DNA of 64,000 nucleotides, taken from Trichobilharzia regenti. Lineage: Eukaryota > Platyhelminthes > Trematoda > Strigeidida > Schistosomatidae. Position 1 is the stretch's first letter; every line of letters starts with the position of its first letter. Made by a program: the position numbers and the translations under genes. This document shows, piece after piece, positions 44,001 through 56,506 of this stretch. The stretch lies in contig OX235270.1 in the NCBI GenBank assembly GCA_944472135.2, positions 55,991,267 to 56,055,266 of the forward strand, in the 5' to 3' direction. Under the pieces are notes generated by a model. The model did no database searches. It was not told the origin of the DNA and was given only the letters and a program-made list of their open reading frames with translations.

Positions 44001-47000
44001 TTTCCAGGTACTTATTCAATTGATTTGTGATATAAACAATATGGAACAAGTTATGACTGAATTAAAATACGATTCACGTCGTGCTCCCCTCGGAAAATTA
44101 AGTACAACACAGATTCGTGCAGGCTACACAGCACTAGATAATATTTCCAAAATAGTCAACGCTTTGTCTGCATTAAATCAGACATCTGATGCTGAAAAGG
44201 AAACCAAGTCAAAAGGTCGACTCAAGCGCGTAAAAAACAATGCTAGTGAGAAACGAAAATTAGAAGAACAACTGCTTTCAGCCTGTAACGATTTCTACAC
44301 TCGAATTCCCCATGACTTTGGGTAAGTTAAGCGTTACATGCGTCAATTTTACTTGTTGAATTAGACAGATTTTAACACAGAACATCACTGAAGAATAAAG
44401 AGCCATAGACATATATGACACTGTGGTGCGGGATTTTCATTAGTTGTATATCCTCAGTCCTTGAGAATCAAATAGAAGCTGGGAATCATGTGCCATTCGT
44501 TTATAATTCATAATTTACATAAGAGCGTAGTTACTTTGTATATCGGTAGTCCTAGGCTTGATCTGTAGTAAAGTCATGAGTGGAGTCGCTCATCCATGCC
44601 TTGCAGTTAGTACTTTCTATGCTAAACCTTCTCTGAGTTTACTACATGTGTAGCGACTTCTTTCCAGATATTTCATAAAGGTTTGGGAGAAGTTAAAGAA
44701 TAGACACCAAACAGGCATGCAAGCACAAACGATCTTGGTACTCTCAGTCAGAGCAAGGCAATGAAACCAGATGAATAACACTATATCCACAGAAAGGGTG
44801 TTGAATGAAGTATGGAAATATTTAAAGCAGGATACCGGATTAGTTTGAGGTTATGATCATGGAGGTACCAGGCTTGATTGAGGATAAATTTGTGTTGGAA
44901 TTAGGTTAGGGAAATATCAGGCTGTATTAGAGTCACGTTGAGTTTAGGGGAGTATTAGAATAATGGTGTTGAGTTAGGGGCCCAAATATTCTTAGCATAA
45001 TTCATTTCGAGGCCATAGGGGCATTTGGGACCTTTTAGGTGTCAATTCCTAAACTTGGCCAAGGCTTTCCTTACTTTCGAAATGTTGATATACTAAACTG
45101 TCTTGGCACATTGATCAAGTTTGTAGAATCTTGTTGACAGAGTTCTGTCTCAAATTTATAATTATCTTCTATTCGTCAGTAAAATCACTTGTATAGTCTG
45201 CATACCATAAATATGGAGGTTATTTATTCTCCTATCTTAAACATATGGCAGTATCCGTTTCACCGCGAGATTTATTTATTTCATAAACGCTAACTTCATT
45301 GGTAATTCATTTTTCTTGTTTTGTGGGTTTCAGTAATTATAAGCTTGTGAGTTCGAAGACTTAAGGATAGAAAATTGCTCGCTATGATAGAGTATATTCC
45401 CTGTGCGTCGGTGGCACAGTGGTTAGGGCTCTCGCCGACCATGCACATGGCCCGGGGTTCGAGCCCACGCCGACGCACACCTGATATCTATGGTCGGCCT
45501 GCGAAATTTGGGCTACCGATATCACTTGCTGAAAATTCCATACTTGTACCAAAAATACAGTGTGGAATCAAGCTGTAATCAAAAAAAAAATAATAATGGA
45601 ATAAACTGTCTAACATAAACATTTACGCGGTACTAGCTACTGTTAACGTCCTAAATGTTTCTTTAAATGATCAAACTCGAAATCTGAAGATGTTTTATTC
45701 ATTCCTAAGCGGATTGTATCGACTGGTGTCTAATGTGAAGCAATAAGTCCAACATATCAGCTACTAGTGGCTAATGTTCATGAATTTTTTGTACGACAAC
45801 GCAATTCATCTGACTTACATAGTTTATGGACAATCCTTACGGTCTCATGCTGTATCCACAACGTACAAACATGCACAAAAAAGTAACACGAAGAACTTTG
45901 TAATTAAATGATAGTTACTTAACACTCAGTATTAAGAAGATGACAATCAGTGAATATATATCTGTATCATAGCAAACGATTTCTACCCTTCTTATCGAAA
46001 ACCTCAAAGCATTGTTAGCGCTGCAGACTCTGCAACCAGGCAATCTATATTACATTACGTTGCTCAAATCAATAGTTTGTGATTTCTCATCCCTGGTTTC
46101 TCTGCTGAAACTTATTCAAGCTAATTCTGTTTCAAATAACATCACATTTAGACCAGTTCCCTTGATACGCTTGAATGGTTGATGGGTGCTGTTTCATTTT
46201 CTGTTCCTTCCTCTCGTCACTTTTTAGGCACTCGGTGATAAGTTCCTTTCCATCGATTAGAAGTTCACTGGTATTGACTAACCCTTATTTACACGTTATC
46301 AATTGTGTCCATTAGTGACTAGTTTTCACATGATGACAGTCGTTGTCGTGTCAAAGAAAATGTTTGTTAATCTTCACCTTGAATACAGGCGTTTTGTTTT
46401 CATGAGAAAGCTGGGTATATATATAAGTAAGTTCATTCAGTCACAGACATGGAAGTACACGTTCTGATGCATGATTGCAGTCTGCATAGGTGTTGCAGTG
46501 GAAGCGGTGGTCTTACACCAATCCACTTCATCGACAATTTATTGTGAAGCGGTATGTCATTGCTTGTAAGTTGTCACTGGTCCTCTAAACTATTGGTGGG
46601 GGAGGGGGGAGGAATCAACTCACGTTGTTGGATTTTTAAATTTTTTTCGAAGGTACTCTGTACTCGTTGGTTTTTGTTGGTTGTCTTTACATGTGCCAAA
46701 TATTCGTACGCTAAACGCTTGCATATCGGTTTTCCTCCATGGACTGTTGTTATTTTATCTTGTCATGCGTTATTCTTGGTTCTCACATTTTTTCAATGAA
46801 ACTGTTTGGTATCGTTTTATAACAAAATCTAATAATAACCACAACTGTAATATTTGATTAAATTGGTGTATTTTTCGTCGGAAGCTGAGTTCTTTACAAA
46901 TTAGATTGTGGAGTGATTCCGTCGGTGCGTGTTTATGTGTCACTTCAATCTTAAACAGGTGAAACAATTGTTTAACGGTTTCTGAGACCTTTCTTACATG

Positions 47001-50000
47001 AAGTGAAAAAATCCACAGTTTTATTGACTGGCAGAAATAGTCTGTTTTGGACACAATAGTCTTAACACATGTTCTGTATTTTATTGGAAGTAGGGGTAAA
47101 ATACATAATGACTTCAATTCAGTTCATGCTTACAAGTGTGGTAATAAATGTCTTTTAAATCTTTCATGTTTTTTTTTCTGTAATGTAAAGTTTATTTGAG
47201 CAATGATCACATGTTATGGTTTTAGGTTTTGGGTTTTTTCTCCTAATTAATGTTGCAAAAACAGAGTGCACCGGTTTATTTTCTGTATCTAAGGTTGCCA
47301 GAGTTACTAAATCCAATGTGGATTGTCCTCAGTCAGCATACTTTTTAGCATGTGATGATAAAAAGTTAACTTAGAAAGTGCATTATTTTTAGTAGACTAG
47401 GGTAAAATTATTTGTGAAGGTTAGCGAAATTTAGACTTTTTCATTACGATTTACAGCATAACTAAAATTAACAGTTGGGCATTTCAGACAGTATGAATCG
47501 CACCAACTGGAACGTATCCAACCCATATGGTTCGTCTGAGTCTTCTTTTTGCGATTCTATTACAATTTTCATTATCGTGATTTTGACTGCTTGTCCTGTC
47601 TCATTTGTGCTGAGGTCAGGTGTCGAAAGTTTTACTATTCTTTTCACATGGTTCCTAAGATGTATTTCGTTCAACCTTTCACCATTTTATTCTTAGTATG
47701 CGTATCCCACCTCTCATTCGCACTCTACCTGATGTTAAGTCGAAGATCGAATTATTGGAAGCTCTGTCCGATATTGAATTCGCAGTAAACATTCTGAAAA
47801 ACAATCAGTCATCTACGGAAAATATTATTGATGTAAATTACAAACGACTGAATTGCGATATTCAGCCCCTGAGATCTACTGATGCCATGTATTCGGTAAG
47901 ACTGGTATTTGTTTTGTTCTGGAATCGATTTCTGTTCATTAAATTGCTTTGTGTTCACTTTTTCTTTCATAGTAGTTTATTTGAGAGGTTTTTGGAAGAA
48001 GGATAAGCGTAAGACGCAGGTTATTAACTTACCTTTTCAAAGTATGCTGTGATCGCCACTTTTTTCACAGTTCACCTTAATAGAACACAGTGCCTAATAA
48101 AAAATCAGATGATGTAGATTTTGGTATTCATTTCTTGTTCACCATGAATTTAGAATACTATAAGTTTATAACAATAGTCCTTCATAGAATGTGGTATCAA
48201 ATCTCCCTACAAATAAAGTAGATAATCTCTTTTTCCTGTGATTGTTTCGTTAGATGGCCTGTATGTAGACTGTAAGTATTTTCATCAGTTATTATCAATA
48301 GTTGCATACATACGGTTATAACTTATTTTAATTCGAGTATTAATATTGACGTAATTTTTATTTTTCACTCAAAATTTTCAAGCTGCTAGCTGACTACCTC
48401 CAAAATACTCATGGTTCTACTCATAGTCGGTACGCGCTGGAGATATTAGACATATTTGAATGCCAAAAGTCAGCAGAACGAGAGAACTTCAAGGATTACG
48501 GAAATAGGTAACTAAGATTGTTTATACAACTCAATACTTTAATATATGTCCAAACCGACACTTTAATAGTGGAAACGCGCACCATAAATACATTGTTTCC
48601 GGTTGTGAACAAGTAGTCTGTCTGTCTGTCTGTTTTCGACATAGAACTTTGCACAAATGTGCGGAAGTTCAAGTCGCCACATTCCGTGTAGCACGCGAAG
48701 CAAGAGAAGAAAGTACAAGAAAAGCAAATAGAAACAGTGAGCAGAGGTGTGAGACAAAGGAGTAATAAAGAAATACAAAACAGTTTCATTGGAGATCATA
48801 AGTCACAGGGAGTGGATGCATCTGCGCCACTGAGAACGATTTTGAGCCATGTCACCAATTGTTTCCAACCATAGATTTTTGCCGTCCCGAGGACCCCAGC
48901 CTGGAAGTCTACACCTTCCTACGTGGCTAAGACCAACTGTTGTGGATTTCATTGACTGATGCCAAGTTTTTGTTTGACCGCCGCTAGCTTTTTTCCAGCC
49001 TGACCCTATATCCGCTAACATTGCTCGTCGAGGGAGGCGATGGCTTGGCATACGTAACACATGTCCTAACCATCTCAGTCGATGTAGCTTCACGACTTCG
49101 TCGATTGATTTCCCCTGTTTACCTAGGACTCTACGCCTAACCTCCATGTTGCTCACCTTATTATGCCACTTTACACGGGATATAGAACGCAGGCACCTAT
49201 GATCAAAGACAGCTAGTCTTTTCATGTCTTCCACTCTGAGTGGCCAGGTCTCACAACCATAAAGGAGGACGGAGCGGACTGATGAGCAGTACACCCGCCC
49301 TTTGGTCGATAGTCGAACATCTCGTCTACGCCAGAGTCGGCGTAAACTAACAAATGCGAAACGAGCCCCTTGTATTCGTGCTGAGATTTCGTCAGAGATC
49401 AGCCCGTTGGGGCTGATGGTACTTCCCAAATAAGTGAAGCGGTCAACGTGCTCTACCATTTCACTTCCTATTTAAAAGGGCAGTCCTAATTTTGGGGGGA
49501 CCAAATATTTAGGTTTAAACTTTGTTCCAGAGTATTATTCAAGATTTCCGAAACCACACCGGTACATAACATTAATAAAAAAGGAAAGGCTCTGGACCCG
49601 CACTAGAACCCGCACCCCCGGTTAGAAAAAGGCTTAAGAATATTTTTCGACTCCTGCACCACCAAACTCCCGAGAGACTCTTTGAAAAAAATGTGTGCGC
49701 GGAGGATCTTTAATCGGGGGAAATAACCCTCTCGAAGCCTGCCTGCTCTTTTCTCCCCCTTTTCATTATTTAAAACCTTTAGATTCTCCTTTTTGGGAAT
49801 TCACCACCGGGTTTTTCCATTTCTATCCGGAAGCTCCCCAAACTGCATCTCGCCCTGCTTGTTTGTGTTTACTTGGGATCCGGGGGTGGGGCGGGAAATA
49901 CCCTGTGAACAAGTAGACAGATAATTAATTCGTGGAAAATACCCATTGGAACATTAGAGGGAAACTAACAAGAAGTTCGGCGAAGATATCTTTTCGGCGA

Positions 50001-53000
50001 TTTCATTCTCAAAAGCTGTATAATCTAATTTATATACATAGGTTTACATAGATACAATTGTTGTGTAATTCTACGTAGTAATGAAGATTGTAAAGGGTCA
50101 TAATAGATTTTAACTTGATATGAAAGTTTGAATGTGTGAATATAGACTATAAGGCCTTATAGACAAGATTACATAATATTAGAAAACAGTTACAATGTAT
50201 ATAAAATTAATATTTGACAACTGGAAAAATTAAATTTTAATTGTAAATTGATATGGAAGTTTAAAGGTATAAGTATAGATCACAAGGGGCTTGGAAACAA
50301 AATTATACAGGATCATAAAATAGCTTTTAACAACTAAAGGTGTGAATGGAATGAGTATGGGAATAAGTTGGAAGGGTAATAATTTTAAAGCTGAAAGAAA
50401 TGAAGAAGCTGAAAAAGCGGGACAAAAGGAGACCAACCGAGCTAAGTTCACAATAAATTTAGGGGTTGAACTAGTTTCTTTTGGACGCACAGTTCCAGCT
50501 TTCCAATGCATATGGCAAGGGCTTCTACGGTACAAAAGAGTCGGAAACACATAGCCTTCGGTAGATTTTTGTTCACTTTGTTAATGACGCTGAAAGATGA
50601 GTCAGTTGAGATCCCGTGACAGGTGTTGACAAGGTATTCTATTATGACTGTCTAATTAATGTAAAATTATGCTGTGTAACGACTCATGAATGCAAATAAA
50701 TTAGAAAATCAAATGCAAGACAGAGGTGAATGTCATATATTCAGCAACAAGATAATTAAATCCTTATCAATCGAATCAATTCTTAACTGTATTACTTATG
50801 TTCTCTAGTAATTGGTTCCAATCATCTTATTGTTATCACTCAATTACACGTTTTACGTCGACAGTTAAGTACTTCATGGACTGAAAGTATGTCTTGCATC
50901 GGACACCCATTCCATTTCGCATTCTAAAACATTCACCTGTCATCATACGATGGGGTGAATACTCGTTTTAGTTAATAGATACTCTGATTGCCTTAATGAC
51001 TGTTGGTTTATAACTTCACTAGCTAACTTATCTCGGTCATAAATAACTGAATGAATAGATAAGTTAAATTAGAGATCATACGATATAGCACAGTTATTGA
51101 TCACTTTTAAAATAAAACAGCTCCCTTCTTGGTACGCGTCTGGTTCTGAAGCAGGTTCACAGGAAGATCGTCTATCCAAGCTTCTCATCAGGCACAAGAT
51201 TGCAAGGTAGGTACATAATTCCTCGGCAAATACTATTCAAGCTTTTGTTTACAGTTAAACTATAATGTCACAACAGAATCCTTTCAAAACGTGTGCATTA
51301 TTATTATAATTACTTTCTTCAGAATGCTTCTTTGGCATGGAAGTCGTCTCAGCAATTGGGTTGGTATTTTAGGAAGAGGTTTACAAATTGCCCCACCTGA
51401 AGCGCCATGCAGTGGATATATGTTTGGTAAGGGTGTATATTTTGCTGATTGTTCATCGAAATCGGCCAATTATGTATATCCAACACAGCTACAGAATGTT
51501 GGACTGATGCTTGCTTGTGAGGTAAGCCGCACTATTCATTCACTCATAATCTATTATATTTAATACATTTCATTGAGATTTTCATCATGTCATAATGCGA
51601 TACGGTTATTCACTTATTTTTAAGGTATATGCTAATCGTGGCACTTATTGACTGCATAAACGATGACTGAAGTAAGGAAGTAATTTATCTATAAGCTGAA
51701 CTATATAACCCAGTATTTTTCCAGGTGTTAACTTTATCTCATTGTGTTGTATCGCTGATAGAGAGCAATGTATTTCCTCTTTGATTGGATTAATTAATCG
51801 CATCCAAGATGATTCGCTAGCCTGAAATAATACGATATATAACAGATACATATTCGTGTGTACTCAATTTTGAATTCAACTAAGCAACAATATTATTTTC
51901 TTTTTGTAACACCAAACACATACCGATGTTTTTTCTCCTTGTGTCGTTATTTTGCTTGCCTTTTGGTAATCAGTTGTCATTGAAGTGTAATAATGCTGGG
52001 TTTTAGTGTAGAACAGTATAAAGAATTCAAAAGTAATTGTAACTAGCTATTCTCAGTTGACCGATTTCAGTAGAGCCTGCTTTTGCATGTAGATGTCCTG
52101 AAGCCTTATAAATATGTCGAGAGATTCGAACTTCGTGAATGTATCTATTTCAGATAATTTTTTGTGTTCCTGGTGTTGTCACCTAATACTACTTGGTTAT
52201 CTTGCCCTTAAATTATTTTCAGTGTGGAAACGTCATGAGGGCGCCTACGGCCACTAAAATTTTTATTATCCTCAGCAATTTTGAAAAAGTCTGCTTAATT
52301 AGGAGGTGCAAATTGTATTTGATAATACCAATCTTTTGCATAAACAGTCGCAGATTGTCAATGTGATGTATTAAAAATTAGCATTTCAAAATAGTCATGT
52401 TTAAACATTTCATGTTTTTTAAAAATTTAAATATTGTTTTACTACTTTTTGTTTACATATTCTTGGTAAAATAGGTTTCACTTGGCAAGCAACGAGAGCT
52501 TTATCAGGGATGTTCCAGTGTCACAGAGAGTCTATCCGGTTTTAATAGTGTAAAAGGTGTTGGAAGGTGGCGAACAACTCGGGAAACTTGGAAAACTTTG
52601 TAAGTTAAGAATATTTCTTTGCTGATACAACACAAAGCAACAGATATGTCACTAATTAGTTTCCAGTGAAATGCTTACACTGATGTGTAAGAATTAGACA
52701 TTTATCGAAGTTACAGAGTATTGGATAGACATTACTGTAAACATAGGTAATTTGGGATAAACAAACAAAAACTATTTTGAGAATCCTAGCTATTCATGAG
52801 AAAGAGAAATTACTGTCAAATCGAGTTCATTTACTAAGTAAATGTGAGATAATATTTTATCATTCATTCAGGTGAATTATGCATTAATTTTCGCACACAA
52901 TCATTAAACAATATCCACTAAATACGAAGGCACTCACACTAACATACAGAAGTGAAAGACTGCACTAGACATCGTTAAGGTATATACTCATATTTTATGG

Positions 53001-53565
53001 TCATTTGTAAGAGTAAATTAGCCAAAATACCTACCTCTAAGAGAAATTATGGAGATTTCGGAATCTATTAATGACAGTTACGTAGAATCCGTTTTTTCAG
53101 CTTATGTCTTCTTCATACATTAACCTCATCTTTTGGATATGTAGACTATCCAGTCACTATAATACTTTATGATGCTTGTCTCTTTTTACAACATAGACCT
53201 CCGTCAGAAACTATTAGTATTTTAATTATATAAAAATTAAAAAAACAACAACTGATGAATAAAGACGCTTCAGGGCTATATATCTACGTTACAACCCATA
53301 TAACTCTTCAAATTCTCATAGCTTAATATTTTCCTCGTAAAGGTTAATATCTCTTTGATTATATATATATATATATATATTTCGTTGATTATTTCTTCTT
53401 ATCTGCAGAGATGATGGAGTCGTTGTGCCTTGCGGAAAATTGACTCAGGCACCTGAACCAGAGGCAAAGCAATGTGTTCTTCTGTACAACGAATATATCG
53501 TTTATAACGTGAATCAAATTCGCCTGCGATATTTAATAAAAGTGAAATTCAACTTCCAAGATTAA
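41087..53565 (+). CDS. PARP2: Poly(ADP-ribose) polymerase 2 (PARP2-like), 11 exons
   Basis: Exons by reading and splice sites: 41087-41156, 41194-41309, 41359-41531, 41564-41660, 41705-41773, 44008-44321, 47697-47895, 48383-48507, 51323-51521, 52475-52599, 53409-53565. They sum to 1644 nt, i.e. 547 residues plus stop; every intron is GT-AG. The product has a short basic N-terminus and a WGR domain of about 45-150 ([13 protein letters not shown] at 92-94). A helical regulatory domain of about 176-305 follows ([29 protein letters not shown]), then an ART catalytic domain. The triad is H393 (LLWHGSR), Y427 (GKGVYFAD) and E524 (LYNEYIVY); Y438 stacks on nicotinamide. The enzyme senses DNA breaks in the nucleus and makes poly(ADP-ribose) from NAD+. 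The first four introns are 37, 49, 32 and 44 nt; later ones are 0.5-3.4 kb and hold repeats. WGR plus no zinc fingers points to PARP2, not PARP1; PARP3 is less likely because of the close match around [10 protein letters not shown] and NRMLLWHGS. Confidence 0.93.
42892..43690 (-). CDS. Candidate antisense gene inside PARP2 intron 5, unrecognised
   Basis: Three protein-like open segments lie in order on the minus strand. About 43690-43484 reads [18 protein letters not shown]. Segment 43397-43163 has an AG before it and reads [18 protein letters not shown]. Segment 43028-42892 reads [18 protein letters not shown] then [18 protein letters not shown]. Segments 2 and 3 can be joined by a GT-AG intron (43162 to 43029) that keeps the frame. 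I could not find a consistent join between segments 1 and 2. A C-x2-C pair is present, but I recognise no family. It may be a nested host gene or a decayed one. Confidence 0.3.
44322..47696 (+). other. PARP2 intron 6 (3.4 kb)
   Basis: Apart from the SINE at 45405-45591 I see no recognisable element. The open frames (for example 46554-46799 plus, 46770-47117 minus) are short and AT-driven. Confidence 0.5.
45405..45591 (+). repeat. tRNA-derived SINE in PARP2 intron 6
   Basis: The first 73 bases look like a tRNA: GCGTCGG at the start pairs perfectly with CCGACGC before the ACA. A box TGGCACAGTGG is at 45412-45422 and B box GGTTCGAGCCC at 45456-45466, so a Pol III internal promoter appears intact. 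A unique body of about 90 bp shared with the 23972 copy and an A-run (45580-45590) follow. It lies in the sense orientation of the PARP2 intron, away from splice sites. Confidence 0.85.
48600..49459 (-). pseudogene. RTE-like LINE, C-terminal RT fragment and 3' UTR, in PARP2 intron 8
   Basis: The minus-strand frame 49459-48803 (218 codons) is the conserved C-terminal region of RTE-type reverse transcriptases: [49 protein letters not shown] and [13 protein letters not shown] before the stop. About 200 bp of 3' UTR continues to about 48600, with a (GTCT)n run at 48619-48634. The copy is 5'-truncated or damaged: beyond 49460 the RT cannot be followed. It lies antisense to PARP2. The same family is decayed at 19390-20240, 21230-22480 and in every unit of the 53.8-63.0 kb array. 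Confidence 0.88.
49460..49920. other. Homopolymer-rich, GC-richer patch in PARP2 intron 8
   Basis: This stretch has unusual runs (GGGGGGA, CCCCC, AAAAAAA, GGGGG) and higher GC than its surroundings. It sits where the upstream part of the RTE copy should be, but RT motifs cannot be followed. It may be a degenerate part of that LINE or a patch of poor consensus sequence. Confidence 0.4.
51121..51206 (+). other. Candidate 86-nt cassette exon in PARP2 intron 8
   Basis: It is preceded by AAAACAG and followed by a good donor (GCAAG|GTAGGT). It is open in two frames, one reading [16 protein letters not shown]. Its length is 2 modulo 3, so inclusion between exons 8 and 9 would break the PARP2 frame. 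Direct splicing of 48507 to 51323 gives the conserved NRMLLWHGS, so this segment is not in the main transcript. Confidence 0.25.
53352..53382. repeat. (TA)n microsatellite in PARP2 intron 10
   Basis: An uninterrupted run of about 11 TA pairs lies about 30 bp before the last exon's acceptor. Confidence 0.85.
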
Positions 53566-53889
53566 ACCCACAATGCAAAAAGAGAATACAGACGTCACAC
53601 TCTAAATTCTTGTTTTTACAATAATCCCTACCACTTTTTATATCAAAATTTCCTACCGCATTTCACACGAGAATTCGGTGTCATATTTTTCTAATCCACG
53701 TTTCATAAAATATAAAATATTTCTCAATACAAACATACAATTTTTCATTCAAACAACTTCACTTATTGTCCTCCCAAAATCCAATCATCTACAAAAGAGC
53801 TTACCCACATGAAATCCGCGACTGCCAAATGTAAGATGATACTTCACGAGTGGTCTTTGCTGACTAACTACTAGTTTAAAGATAGGGAG

Positions 53890-54560
53890 TGAGACGGTTG
53901 AGTGTGTTGACCAATTCACTTATTTGAGAAGTTGGATACACCCTAATGGATTGATTGTTGACGAAATCTCATCATGAATACAACAGACTAGTTTCGGATT
54001 TGTCGACTTGTCTCATCTCTGGTGTAGACATGATCTCCGGCTATCTATCAAAGGACGTATGTACTGCACAGTGATTCACTCCGTCCTTTTAACGGTTGTG
54101 AGACATGACCGTTGTGAGTGGGAGAAGATATGAAGAAGCTGGTTGTGTTTTGACCCGTAGGTGTTTGAGTCCCTTCTCCCGTCTTAACCGGTGTAATATG
54201 GTGAGTTATATTTAGGTAGATCAGGCGTCGAGTGTTAGGTGAGGAGGGGAAGTCAGTTGATGAGTCTGTGAAGCTTCATCGAGTGAGGTGGCTTGGACAC
54301 GTGTTACGCATGTCAGGCGATCGCCTACCTCCTCATGAATTGTTATTTGGTATATGATTAGGTTGGAGAAAGCTGGGTGTGATGAAATCAAAATCTGGCC
54401 TCAATAGCTGAAGTCTTTGACTGTCAGTTGGATGTCAACTGCCGTGTTTGTGTCGTGGAAACGCTAAGAAATAATGGTTTCAGACTATTCTTGACATGGC
54501 TCAAAGTTGTTCACAAGGGTGCACATGCTTCCACTGTATGAACTGCGTCGACTTGGTTTT
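53890..54560 (+). pseudogene. RTE C-terminal fossil within array unit 1 (repeated in all units)
   Basis: Plus-strand fragments match the remnant at 48803-49459: VDQFTYL-like text at 53905, HPNGLIVDEIS at 53937-53970, a LSIKGRMYC-like stretch near 54045, SVLL at 54080, then [10 protein letters not shown] near 54290-54318. It has frameshifts and stops. The same sequence recurs in units 2-4 (about 57290, 59170 and 61050 onward), so the fossil predates amplification of the unit. Confidence 0.75.
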
Positions 54561-55027
54561 TGCCTACCCTTTCGCTTATTATATTTCCTTTGCATACCTC
54601 TTCGACGTTTGTGTACTTCTGTGAAGTATTGCAACTTAAGCTGCTGAGCTTCTATGCAGAGTTCTACCTCGGAAACTCAGCCAGTCTTGTTTGACTACCA
54701 CTGACTGACGCATCGGCGTAAAAGCTTTCATAGAGCTGCATCATTTTAAGTTATCAAACTTGTGTAGAGCAGGTGAAAAAAGAGCACAGAAACGTAGTGA
54801 TACTTCAATTGATTAACATTTGGATAAGGGGATAGATAATTCGACAAATATTAAAGATTTGCAGGAACTGGAGAAGGTGTCAGATTTCGCCAGTACGGAG
54901 TGAAACTGCATACACCAACCCGTTCGAAAGTCGACCTTCCATAACCACATTCACATCGTAATCTTGAAGACTATTTTATTTGACACATGCCATTTTGGAT
55001 TTCGATATAGACCGGGTAATCTCAACT

Positions 55028-56506
55028 GGGAAAACACCGGGACCAGATGGAATCCCAGCAGAGGCTTTGAAAATAGACCCAGAGACAACAGCGGACTTGA
55101 TGACACCACTACTGGAGAAGGTGTGGAAAGAGGGCAAAGTACCCGAGGATTGGAAGAACAGTTACTTATTCAAACTTCCAAAGAAAGGAGACTTAAGTCA
55201 ATGTAAAAACTGGCGTGGAATTATGCTTCTGTCCATTCCAAGCAAGATACTAAGTCGCATCATCCTGGAGAGAATCAAACAAGCCCTAGATGAAAAACTT
55301 CGTCCGGAACAGGCTGGATTCAGGAGAAACAAATCATGTATTGATCAAATCGCCACTCTACGGATCATCATTGAACAAAGCTTGGAATGGCAGTCACCTC
55401 TCTATCTCAACTTCATCGACTTTGAAAAGGCCTTCGACAGCGTCGATCGAGAGGTCATTTGGAAACTACTTCGCTACTACGGGGTCCCATTGACAATTAT
55501 ACACCTCATCCAACAGTTATACGACAATGCTGCATGCCAAGTAATCCACAACGGGAAACTTACGGAAGCCTTCGAAGTGAGGACGGGAGTGAGGCAAGGC
55601 TGTCTACTATCACCAATGATCTTCCTGATTGCAATTGATTGGATAATGCGACAGACAACGGCAACCAACGAGGGAACAGGCATAAAATGGACTGACACAA
55701 AAGACTTGGAGGATCTGGATTTCGCCGATGATATATGTCTGATTTCCCATAAACTGGAAGATATGCAAATGAAAAGTAACAAGTTGGCAGAAGAAGCATC
55801 AAAGATAGGACTTCACGTGAACATAGATAAAACAGAGATGATGAAGATTCCTTGCCAACATCAACAGCAACAACAGACCACAATAAGCATAAATGGGAAG
55901 AACCTGAAAGAAACAACCTCCTTCACCTACCTGGGAAGCATCGTCTCAACTACAGGCGGAACTGACGAAGACATCAAAGCCAGAATCGGAAAAGCAAGAC
56001 AAGCTTTCATTACTCTCAAATCTGTGTGGAGGTCAACAGCAATCAGCATCAAAAATAAGATCCGGATTTTCAACTCCAATGTGAAGTCAGTGCTACTATA
56101 CGGATCAGAGACTTGGCGAGTCATAAAGAGCATCTCAAACAAACTTCAAACCTTCATTAACAACTGTCTCCGCTCAATACTCAAGATCAGATGGCCAGAA
56201 AAGATCAGCAACAGGGATCTCTGGGAGCGAACCAATCAGGAACCGATTGTGAAACAAATAGGCAGAAAGAAATGGAGATGGATTGGCCATACGCTGAGGA
56301 AACCATCAAGTGACATCACTAGACAAGCCCTCGAGTGGAACCCGAAAGGGAGGCGGCGAGTTGGTCGTCCAAGGGTGACTTGGAGGAGGTCATGTGAAGA
56401 GGAGATGAAAGCATGTGGGCAGACCTGGAGCAGGGTGAAAAAGTTGTCAGAAAACCGAAGTCAATGGAGGTGCGCAGCTGAAGCCCTATGTTCCTCTAGG
56501 AACTAA
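55028..56506 (+). CDS. RTE reverse transcriptase, 5'-truncated but open
   Basis: The coding frame of about 492 codons runs uninterrupted to a TAA at 56504. Upstream open frame (from 54980) is host repeat, not LINE. RT motifs in order: GKTPGPDGIPAEALK, WRGIMLLSIPSKI, PEQAGFRRNKSCIDQI, LNFIDFEKAFDSVDR, RTGVRQGCLLSP and LDFADDICLIS (FADD catalytic box). Then comes the C-terminal region SFTYLGSIVS, SVLLYGSETW, KWRWIGHTLRK and ENRSQWRCAAEAL. A short Gln run from CAA/CAG codons lies at about 55857-55875. The endonuclease half is missing, so it cannot retrotranspose itself. It is a different subfamily from the 48803-49459 remnant. Confidence 0.93.
   Translation, partial: GKTPGPDGIPAEALKIDPETTADLMTPLLEKVWKEGKVPEDWKNSYLFKLPKKGDLSQCKNWRGIMLLSIPSKILSRIILERIKQALDEKLRPEQAGFRRNKSCIDQIATLRIIIEQSLEWQSPLYLNFIDFEKAFDSVDREVIWKLLRYYGVPLTIIHLIQQLYDNAACQVIHNGKLTEAFEVRTGVRQGCLLSPMIFLIAIDWIMRQTTATNEGTGIKWTDTKDLEDLDFADDICLISHKLEDMQMKSNKLAEEASKIGLHVNIDKTEMMKIPCQHQQQQQTTISINGKNLKETTSFTYLGSIVSTTGGTDEDIKARIGKARQAFITLKSVWRSTAISIKNKIRIFNSNVKSVLLYGSETWRVIKSISNKLQTFINNCLRSILKIRWPEKISNRDLWERTNQEPIVKQIGRKKWRWIGHTLRKPSSDITRQALEWNPKGRRRVGRPRVTWRRSCEEEMKACGQTWSRVKKLSENRSQWRCAAEALCSSRN

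Noticed and set aside
45296..45478. A 60-codon minus-strand frame across the SINE
   Set aside because: It is the reverse reading of the tRNA-like SINE head and recurs wherever the SINE does; not a gene.
51121..51206. Constitutive PARP2 exon
   Set aside because: Including it breaks the frame, whereas direct splicing of the flanking exons restores the conserved NRMLLWHGS.
55477..56142. Minus-strand open frames over the RTE insertion
   Set aside because: They are antisense shadows of the RT coding region.
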